This document shows positions 17,842 to 24,667 of a stretch of 64,000 bases of DNA, in pieces. The position numbers and the translations under genes were made by a program. Origin of the DNA: Longimicrobium sp. (lineage in GTDB: Bacteria; Gemmatimonadota; Gemmatimonadetes; Longimicrobiales; Longimicrobiaceae). Each line of letters opens with the position of its first letter. Within the stretch, counting starts at the first letter, position 1. Under the pieces are notes generated by a model that did not search any database, was not told the DNA's origin, and saw nothing but the letters and a program-made list of their open reading frames with translations. Where the stretch lies: assembly GCF_036388275.1 (NCBI RefSeq), contig NZ_DASVSF010000089.1, forward strand, positions 134,580-198,579, written 5' to 3'.

Positions 17842-20800
17842 GTGCTCTCCCCGGCTTTCCCGACCCTTCCAGCTTCCGAAACGCTCCGCATCGTTTCCTA
17901 CTGGCGCGCCAGCCTGGCCGACGGCGCGCGGCAGGACGTCAAGCGGGATGCCCTGAAGCCGTACCTTGGCGCCGACGACGGCCCCTACGCGGTCCCGCGC
18001 GAGCTGCTCCGCGACGGCGTGGTTCCCGACGCCGCCCGCGTCCAGCAGATCTTCCGCGACGGACGCCGCGGCAACGAGGAGGACGGGCGGGCCGGCAGCG
18101 GGACGTGCCCCGTCCTCGTCTGCCCGCTCGTCGCCCGCGGCGCCGTGGTCCAGGGACGCCGGCTGTCCACGGAGGATTTCGTGGTCCCCCTGTACATCCC
18201 CGCGGAGCTGGCCGCGGATGGGACCCTTTCGCCGCCCCGCGAGGGCGCGCCCTGGATCCCCCGCGACCGGCTGGAGCCGGGAAAGGACACGCTTCCCGTC
18301 CTGGTCGGACGCGTCGCCGCCGTCGACCAGTTCCTCTCGACCAACGACCCGCCCGACGCCGCCGCGGGGTGGCGCGCCTACTGGGACCACGCCTGGCGGA
18401 TGCTCGCGGCGGTGGCGGACGACGCCGGTTGGCGGCTCTCGGAGGACGGCTTCGATCCCGGCGAGCTGGGGCTGGCGGTGAAGGGAACGTACGTGCCCAC
18501 GCGCAACGGGTTCGTGGTGCCGCACGTGCCGTCGCACGTCATGGTGGCGCCGCTCCTCGCCACCTACGAGCACCTCCTCGGCCAGAAGGAGCCCCCGGCG
18601 CTGCTGGCGCGCGTCGCCGCGCTGGAGCCGCGCGAGCAGGAAGCGCCGATGGAGGCCCTGGCGCGGCTGGACGCGCACACGCTGCACCTGGGCCAGATGA
18701 GCGACCGCCATCCGCTCGCTCCGTCGCAGCGGGAGGCGCTGCACCACGCGCTCACGCTGGCCGACGGCGACGTGCTGGCGATCAACGGCCCCCCCGGGAC
18801 GGGAAAGACGACCCTCCTCCAGAGCGTCGTGGCCTCGCTCTGGGTGCGGGCGGCGCTGGAGGAGGGCGAGCCCCCGGTGATCGTGGCGGTCTCCACCAAC
18901 AACCAGGCGGTCACGAACGTCATCGAGAGCTTCGGGAAGGCGCAGCAGGAGGCGTCCCCGCTCGCCGGGCGCTGGCTTCCCGGCGTCGCCAGCTACGGCC
19001 TCTTCTGCGCCGCGCAGAGCAAGAGGGACGCCGGCGCCGAGCGCTTCCAGGTGGCGTCGGAGCGCGGGGAGGGCTTCCCCGCCCAGGTGGAGAACGCGGA
19101 CTACGTGGCGTCCGCGTCGGCCGCGTACCTGGAGAGGGCGGGGGAGGCGTTCGGGAGGAAGTTCAAGAGTGTGGGGGACGTGGTGGCGCACCTGCACGTC
19201 CAGCTGGCCGGGTGCCGGGGGACGCTGCGGGAGGGTGTGCACGCGGCCCGGAAGCTGACGGCCGCCAATGCGGAGGCGGAGCTCCTGTTCGACACGGTCG
19301 ACCTGGACCCCCTCGCCGAGGCCGCGCGGACGGAAGCGGCGACCCTGGAGCAGGGCCTCCGCGCGCGCGTGGCCTGGACCGAGGAGCTGGTCGCGGATCT
19401 GCGGCGCCGGCGTGACGGGGACGCCGCCGACGTGCAGTCGCGGGCGGACGAGAGGGCAGCGCGGTGGAAAGGCCTGCGGGAGGGCTGGGAGGCCTTCGAG
19501 CGGAGCACGCCGGCGTGGATCGTCCTCCTGTCGTGGCTTCCGCCCGTGCGCGAGCACCGGCGCAAACTGATCCGCCGGTTCCTCCAATCGGCCGACGCCT
19601 CTCCCCCGCCCGAGGTGCGCGACCCGCCGGAGGTGGACGCGTGGATCGGCCAGCGGCTGCCCGAAGTTGCGGCCGAAGCGGAAGCGGCGCTGGCAGCGCT
19701 CGACGCCGCGCTGAAGACCGCCGTCGATGATGAGTACGCCGAGTTGGAGAGTTTCGCGGGCCCGCGCGAGGCGCACCTCGCTCAGGTGGAGGCGCGGCTC
19801 AGCATGCTGGAGGCCGTGATGGACCGGATCCGCGTAGCGGGAGCTGCGTGGCGGCGCTGGGTTGCCGAACGGGAGGCGGAGGCAGCCGCGTTTCCCGAGC
19901 CGGTGCGGCCCCGTCCGACAGTGGACGACGCGCTGGAGGTCGCGGACCGGCTGACGCGCGTCCGGGCATTCCAGCTCGCGACGCACTACTGGGAGGGGCG
20001 GTGGCTGGAGGAGATGCGCGAGCAGATCGAGTCGGGGTACCGGCCGGGCCAGACGCTCGAAAAGCAGGAGAAGCGCTGGCGGCGTTATGCCAAGCTTACC
20101 CCCTGCATGGTGTCGACGCTCTTCAAGGCGCCCTCGTTCTTCAGCTACTGGGCGGGGGAGAACGTCGGCGCGCGGCCGCTGCTCTCCTTAATCGACCTGC
20201 TCATCATCGACGAGGCGGGGCAGGTGTCGCCGGAGCTGGCCGGCGCCGCCTTCGCGCTTGCCCGCCGGGCGCTGGTGGTCGGCGACACCGAGCAGCTGCA
20301 GCCGGTGCCGCGGGTGAGCGGGTGGGGGGACATCGGCAACCTGCGGCACGCGGGGCTGGCGGCCGGAGTGACGGCCGCGGACCGGGTGCAGGAGGCCGGG
20401 ATCACCGCCGCCACCGGCAGCGCGATGCGCGTGGCGCAGCGCCGCAGCCCGCGCCGCATCCCCGGGCTGCCCTACGGTGGAATGCTGCTCACGGAGCACT
20501 ACCGCTGTGCGCCCCCGATCATCGCCTACTGCAACGAACTGTGCTACGGGGGGAGGCTGGTCCCCGTCCGCCCCGCCGACGCGGAGCCGCCCGACCTTCC
20601 CCGGATGGGGTACGTCCACGTCCCCGGCACCTCGCGCAGGACCGGCACCAGCCGCGCCAACGAACTCGAGGCGTGGACGGTCGCGCAGTGGATCGCCGGC
20701 CACGCCGACGCGCTGCGCCGGCTCGGCGCGCGCGCCCGGGGGCTGGATGAGCGGGAGCCGCCGCCGCTCGAGCAGGTCGTGGCGGTGGTGACGCCCTTCA

Positions 20801-21648
20801 AGGCGCAGGCCCGCGTGATCGGCAAGGCGCTGGAGGTCCGGGGCATCAGGGGCCTCACGGTGGACACGGTGCACTCGCTGCAGGGGGACGAGCGAGACGT
20901 GGTGGTCTTCTCGTCCGTGTACGCGCAGGCCGACGGGGGGAGCCGCTACATGCTGGAGAACCGCTCGCTGCTGAACGTCGCCGTCTCCCGCGCGAGGGAG
21001 AGCTTCCTGGTCTTCGGTGACATGGGTGTCTTCGACCCGCGCGGGTCATCGCCGGCGGGCCTGCTCGCGCGCCACCTGTTCCGGTCGCGTGACAACGAGC
21101 TCCTGGACGTGGAAGTCCGCCCCACGGCGGACCTGGGCCCCGTGCGGAAGCTCGCCGGTCTGGGCGAGCACCGGGAGGCGCTCCGCGACTTCTTCGCCGG
21201 TGCAACGGAGGCGATCCGCATCACTTCCCCTTGGGTGGGCGCCGGGGCGATCCGCGAGGAAGGGCTGGAGCGGCTGATCGCGGACGCCGTCACCCGCGGC
21301 GTACAGGTGACGTGCTACATCGACGCCGAGCTGAACCAGGAGGGCGGCCAGGACCGGCCCTCGGCGGCGGAAGGGAAGCAACTGCTGGCGGCGAGTGGTG
21401 CGACCGTCAAGGTGGTGCGGCGGATTCACAACAAGACGGTGACCGTCGATGACCGGCTGATCTGCGAAGGTTCCTTCAACTGGCTCTCCGCAGCGCGGCG
21501 GGAGGAAAGCCCGTTCCACAGGTACGAGCGCTCGCTGGTGTACGCGGACGGGGCCGCACCGTTGATCCAGCGCTTTCTGGCCGACATCGAGTCGCGGGTG
21601 GTCCGGACGGTTCGTCCCGGCGAGGTGCCGGCCCGCCAGCGGGCATGA
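17842..21648 (+). CDS. SF1 helicase-PLD nuclease fusion, type II Mokosh-like
   Basis: 1268 aa from GTG (no strong ribosome-binding site, so the start is uncertain). Residues 1-290 are a family-specific N-terminal region. An Upf1/DNA2-like SF1 helicase follows: Walker A GPPGTGKTT (about 316), STNNQAVTNV, Walker B LLIIDEAGQVSPE (about 786), VVGDTEQLQPVP, EHYRCAPPI, VHSLQGDERDVV (about 1011) and motif VI NVAVSRAR. The C-terminal 150 residues are a phospholipase-D-type nuclease with one HKD-like motif, HNKTVTVD (about 1196-1203), followed by GSFNW; a single motif implies dimerisation as in Nuc/BfiI. Helicase plus PLD in one chain is the layout of the type II Mokosh anti-phage system. A kinase remnant follows on the same strand. 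Divergent from the STAND pseudogene. The system assignment is by architecture only. Confidence 0.8.
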   Translation: MLSPAFPTLPASETLRIVSYWRASLADGARQDVKRDALKPYLGADDGPYAVPRELLRDGVVPDAARVQQIFRDGRRGNEEDGRAGSGTCPVLVCPLVARGAVVQGRRLSTEDFVVPLYIPAELAADGTLSPPREGAPWIPRDRLEPGKDTLPVLVGRVAAVDQFLSTNDPPDAAAGWRAYWDHAWRMLAAVADDAGWRLSEDGFDPGELGLAVKGTYVPTRNGFVVPHVPSHVMVAPLLATYEHLLGQKEPPALLARVAALEPREQEAPMEALARLDAHTLHLGQMSDRHPLAPSQREALHHALTLADGDVLAINGPPGTGKTTLLQSVVASLWVRAALEEGEPPVIVAVSTNNQAVTNVIESFGKAQQEASPLAGRWLPGVASYGLFCAAQSKRDAGAERFQVASERGEGFPAQVENADYVASASAAYLERAGEAFGRKFKSVGDVVAHLHVQLAGCRGTLREGVHAARKLTAANAEAELLFDTVDLDPLAEAARTEAATLEQGLRARVAWTEELVADLRRRRDGDAADVQSRADERAARWKGLREGWEAFERSTPAWIVLLSWLPPVREHRRKLIRRFLQSADASPPPEVRDPPEVDAWIGQRLPEVAAEAEAALAALDAALKTAVDDEYAELESFAGPREAHLAQVEARLSMLEAVMDRIRVAGAAWRRWVAEREAEAAAFPEPVRPRPTVDDALEVADRLTRVRAFQLATHYWEGRWLEEMREQIESGYRPGQTLEKQEKRWRRYAKLTPCMVSTLFKAPSFFSYWAGENVGARPLLSLIDLLIIDEAGQVSPELAGAAFALARRALVVGDTEQLQPVPRVSGWGDIGNLRHAGLAAGVTAADRVQEAGITAATGSAMRVAQRRSPRRIPGLPYGGMLLTEHYRCAPPIIAYCNELCYGGRLVPVRPADAEPPDLPRMGYVHVPGTSRRTGTSRANELEAWTVAQWIAGHADALRRLGARARGLDEREPPPLEQVVAVVTPFKAQARVIGKALEVRGIRGLTVDTVHSLQGDERDVVVFSSVYAQADGGSRYMLENRSLLNVAVSRARESFLVFGDMGVFDPRGSSPAGLLARHLFRSRDNELLDVEVRPTADLGPVRKLAGLGEHREALRDFFAGATEAIRITSPWVGAGAIREEGLERLIADAVTRGVQVTCYIDAELNQEGGQDRPSAAEGKQLLAASGATVKVVRRIHNKTVTVDDRLICEGSFNWLSAARREESPFHRYERSLVYADGAAPLIQRFLADIESRVVRTVRPGEVPARQRA

Positions 21649-21798
21649 TCGTGGAAGGCCTCGCGGCGCCGCCGCGAAATCCGCTGGGCCATCAGGAGCT
21701 CCACGCAGCCCGGCGTCGGCAGGCCAGCCTCCTTGTAGCCTCGCGCTACGCCGCTCAGCACCCGGCGGTGGGCGCGAGTTCCCGAATCAGCCATTTTA

Positions 21799-22589
21799 AT
21801 GAACACGCAGCTGCTCGCGGACAGGTACGCGCCCTCGGACCCGATCGGCGTTGGAACCGGGTCGATCGTCCGTCTTGCCGTGGACCTGCGCAGCTCGGCC
21901 GCACGCGTAGCCGTCAAGATCGTAAGCGGCAGGGAGCCCCCGGCCACGGTGCGCGAGTTCTTCCTGCGTGAGACGGCCGCGCTCTCGCGGCTCCGCCACG
22001 AGAACATCATCCGCCTCTTGGACCAGGGGACCACGGACAGCGTGGGCTCGTGGCTGGTGCTGGAATACGCATGGGGCGGGTCGCTGGAGAACCCCGGCGT
22101 TCGCGCCAAGTACGCCGACGAGCCCGCAATCGTGCGTCTCCTGCGCGCCTGCGCCTCGGCGCTCAGCCACGCGCACCTCTCCGGCGTGATCCACCGCGAC
22201 ATCAAGCCGAGACGTGCTCTTCGACGCGGACTTCGTTCCGAAGCTCGCGGACTTCAACGTCAGCCGCATCCTGGACACCCTGCGCGAGGACGGCCGGACG
22301 ACGCTCCGGCACCACTACACCGAGCGCTAACGCGGCGCCGGAGCGCGCGGAAGGGGCATCCGCCACCGAGCGCTCGGACGTCTACTCGCTCGGCGTGATC
22401 GCGTCGGAGCTGCTCCTGCAGGACGCCTCGGCGCCGGCCGCGGCCGTTTCCGGAGCCGCGCACGCCAGCGCTGCCGTCAGAACGATCGTCCGCATCCGCT
22501 TCGCTTCCTCTCGGGGAAATCCAGGATCATCTCCGTGTGCCCTCGAGAGGGCGCAAGCAAACGAGGCGGGTGACGGGTATTCCCCCTAG
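21799..22589 (+). pseudogene. Ser/Thr protein kinase remnant, two frameshifts and truncated
   Basis: Hanks-type kinase starting at ATG 21799: glycine loop GVGTGSIVR, VAVKIV with the ATP-anchoring Lys, and catalytic loop HRDIKP. Right after HRDIKP one extra base (about 22207-22211) shifts the frame; the expected reading continues VLFDADFVPKLADFNVSR, with DFN in place of DFG. A second extra A (about 22328-22330) creates a stop; repaired it reads RYAAPERAEG and SDVYSLGVIASELL. The rest of the C-lobe is missing and the frame ends at 22589. Only 150 bp separates it from the helicase-PLD gene, so they probably formed one unit. Kinase domains occur in some Mokosh-type loci, as far as I recall. Almost certainly non-functional as written. 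Confidence 0.75.
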
Positions 22590-22886
22590 CTAGCAGGCAA
22601 TCGCCGATCCATCCCCTCATGGCGAACGCGGCCCGAAGGCCGTCCGTTCACCAAAGTTCACCCTGCCGGGACCGCCGGGGTCAAGAGGTGCGAATCGGCC
22701 GCGAACCGGAGTTCGTCCACCCCACGCCGCCTCCGTGACCACTTGCGCGGGCGACGAAATTTTCGCAGATTCTTTTACAGTTACCGCGTGCTGCTGGGTG
22801 ACGCGTGGTGACGCTGGGTGATGGAAACGTAGTAAAGCCGTGGGATTCCGTGTTCCCCGGTGACGCCGTGTGACAGCGCCTATGCT
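22590..22886. other. Intergenic stretch before the tRNA remnant
   Basis: No gene seen. It contains short imperfect repeats of GGTGACGC/GGGTGA type (22795-22865) and a T-rich element TTTTCGCAGATTC (22760-22772), nearly identical to TTTTTGCAGATTC at 62951-62963 upstream of tRNA-His. Confidence 0.4.
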
Positions 22887-22928
22887 CTTCTAAGCCGTAG
22901 GTCGCTGGTTCGAGTCCAGCCTGGCGCG
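22887..22928 (+). other. 3' half of tRNA-Arg(TCT), probable attachment-site remnant
   Basis: From the anticodon loop CTTCTAA (22887-22893) through the variable loop AGGTC, T-arm GCTGG-TTCGAGT-CCAGC (22904-22920) and acceptor CTGGCGC plus G73 (22921-22928), the sequence is a good 3' half of a tRNA-Arg(TCT). The 5' side does not fold: the upstream bases do not pair with the anticodon stem and no GCGCCAG acceptor strand or D-arm is present. A half that begins exactly in the anticodon loop is what tRNA-targeted tyrosine recombinases leave behind. It marks the right edge of the defence-rich segment. Confidence 0.65.
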
Positions 22929-22941
22929 TAGCTAAGTTTAG

Positions 22942-22972
22942 CCCTCACCGTAACTTACGGTGGGGGCTTTTC
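22942..22972 (+). terminator. Rho-independent terminator after the tRNA remnant
   Basis: CCCTCACCGT pairs with ACGGTGGGGG (one G-T pair) around a short A/T-rich loop, and the stem is followed by CTTTTCTG. It is probably the ancestral tRNA-Arg terminator, now closing the accessory segment. Confidence 0.7.
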
Positions 22973-23289
22973 TGTTCCCGTGCCCAGCCGTGACGCTCCG
23001 GGAGCCGAATCGTGCGCTGGCAGCTGTGAAATTGACTCAGAAAGTTGTGAATCGGCTTTGCGAAAGCCGGTGGGATTCAACCCCTCAATCCCGCTGTAAA
23101 TTCTCTTCGTACCGTAGGTTACATCGATGGGAAGATGCCTGTTCCGGATTACTCATGAAGTCGGGTCGGCGGAAAACGTTTGGTGAGCGTCACATCAGCC
23201 CCGTCGTTCTTACGTCCTGGGGAACAGAACGGAAGGGGATGACGAGGGACCAGGGCGAAGCGACGCTGCCCCTCGATTCCGTGCATCCC
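22973..23289. other. Spacer between the tRNA remnant and the biosynthetic cluster
   Basis: No gene recognised. It contains one perfect 7-bp hairpin, CGGCTTT-GCG-AAAGCCG (23053-23069), possibly the 3' end of the minus-strand aminotransferase transcript, but with no T-run in that direction. Base composition is noticeably less GC-rich than the flanking genes. Confidence 0.4.
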
Positions 23290-24600
23290 TCAGCGGGGGC
23301 CGAGGGGGCGCGTGGAGGGGGAGGGCACAGGCCGGGGCGGCGCGGAGGCGGACGCGCCCACGGCCGGGCTGAACCCCGCCGGCAGGGGAATGACGGCGGG
23401 GCGGGGCTGCAGGAGCCTTCCGAGCCGCCGGATGCCGTCGTGGATCTGGTCGGGCGAGGGGCGCGAAAAGTTCAGCCGCAGCCCGCCGCGGCCCCGCACG
23501 CCCCCCGCGGCGCAGAACGCCTGCCCGGGAACGAAGGCCACCCCGGCCTCGGCCACCGCGCGCCGCAGCAGGGCGGTGGTGTCCACTCCCTCCGGCGTTT
23601 CCACCCACACGAACATCCCCGCGCGTGGACGGCTCCAGCGGGCGGCGGCGGGAAAGTGGGCGTCGAGCGCTTCGAGCATGGCGTCGCGCCGTACGGCGTA
23701 CGCCGCGCGCAGGCTGGCCAGGTGCTCGGCGAAGGGCTCCCGGTCCAGGAACGCCGAAAGCGCGAGCTGGGCGAAGGTGGTGACGTCCAGGTCGCTGCCC
23801 TGCTTGAGGATCGAGAGCCGCTGCACCACCGCCTCGGGGGCGACCACCCATCCCGTCCGAATCCCGGGCGCCATGATCTTGCTGAACGAGCCCACGTACA
23901 GCACCCGCCGGCCATCGTACGACCGCAGCGCGGGGGGCGCGTCGCCGTCGTAGTCGATGAGCCCGTAGGCGTCGTCCTCGATCACCGTGACGCCGTAACA
24001 CCCCGCCACCTCGGCCAGCCGCCGCCGTGCCGCGGAGGGCATGCTGGCGCCCAGCGGGTTGTGCCCCTCGGGAATCGTGTACACCAGGGCCGGGCGCTCG
24101 CCAGCGGCCAGCAGCGCCTCCAGCGCCCCTACGTCCATCCCCGTCTGCGGGTCGGAGGGCACGGTGAGCACGCGCGGCTGCAGGGGACGCAGCGAGCCCA
24201 GCATCCCGTCGTAGGCCAGCTCCTCGGTGACCACGGTACCGCCGGGTGTCACCAGCAGCTGGCCCAGCAGGCTCATGGCCTGCTGGGCTCCGGTGGTGAT
24301 GAAGACCTCGTTCTCGGTGCATTCCACGCCGCGAAGCGCCATCAGCTGTACCACGTGCTCGCGCAGGCGCCGCAGCGGCATGCCGTACTGGAGGGCGCGG
24401 GGATCGTGGCCCAGCACGTGCTGCGCCGCCCGCGCGTAGCCGGGGGTGGGGAACAGCTCCGCGGCCGGCATCCCCAGGGCAAAGGAAAGCAGGTTGGGAT
24501 CGGCGGTCAGCGCGAGGATTTCGCGAAGGATGGACTGCCGGGACTGCCGGGTCCAGGCGGCGAACGGGATGTCGTGATCCGCGGCGGTCGGTTCGGGCAT
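23290..24600 (-). CDS. PLP-dependent aminotransferase, LysN/Aro8-like class I
   Basis: 436 aa from the ATG at 24600 (MPEPTAADHDIPFAAW); the frame is open upstream but only as a shadow of the preceding gene. Fold-type-I PLP motifs: TTGAQQAMSLLGQLL, IPEGHNPLGASMP, EDDAYGLIDYDG with the PLP-nitrogen Asp, and SFSKIMAPGIRTGW with the Schiff-base Lys and following Arg. This matches the 2-aminoadipate/aromatic aminotransferase group; no DNA-binding domain is fused, so not a MocR regulator. It lies 67 nt downstream of the FkbM-AT-carrier gene on the same strand and is likely co-transcribed. Plausible role: supplying a non-standard amino acid to the NRPS. Substrate not deducible. Confidence 0.85.
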   Translation of the reverse strand: MPEPTAADHDIPFAAWTRQSRQSILREILALTADPNLLSFALGMPAAELFPTPGYARAAQHVLGHDPRALQYGMPLRRLREHVVQLMALRGVECTENEVFITTGAQQAMSLLGQLLVTPGGTVVTEELAYDGMLGSLRPLQPRVLTVPSDPQTGMDVGALEALLAAGERPALVYTIPEGHNPLGASMPSAARRRLAEVAGCYGVTVIEDDAYGLIDYDGDAPPALRSYDGRRVLYVGSFSKIMAPGIRTGWVVAPEAVVQRLSILKQGSDLDVTTFAQLALSAFLDREPFAEHLASLRAAYAVRRDAMLEALDAHFPAAARWSRPRAGMFVWVETPEGVDTTALLRRAVAEAGVAFVPGQAFCAAGGVRGRGGLRLNFSRPSPDQIHDGIRRLGRLLQPRPAVIPLPAGFSPAVGASASAPPRPVPSPSTRPLGPR

Positions 24601-24667
24601 GGCCGGAGCTTCTGGGGTGGAACGCGGCGTCGGGCGGGGGCCCGGGGCTTCGATTCTGTCCGGCGGG

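Noticed and set aside
22790..22870. Short repeats of GGGTGACG/GGTGACGC that could hint at a CRISPR or iteron array
   Set aside because: Units are short, imperfect and irregularly spaced, with no constant spacer length and no cas or replication gene nearby.
22850..22930. A complete tRNA gene at 22.85-22.93 kb
   Set aside because: No D-arm, no matching acceptor 5' strand and poor anticodon-stem pairing; only the 3' half is present.
23053..23069. Perfect 7-bp hairpin as terminator of the aminotransferase transcript
   Set aside because: About 220 nt beyond the stop and lacks a T-run on the minus strand; kept only as a note.
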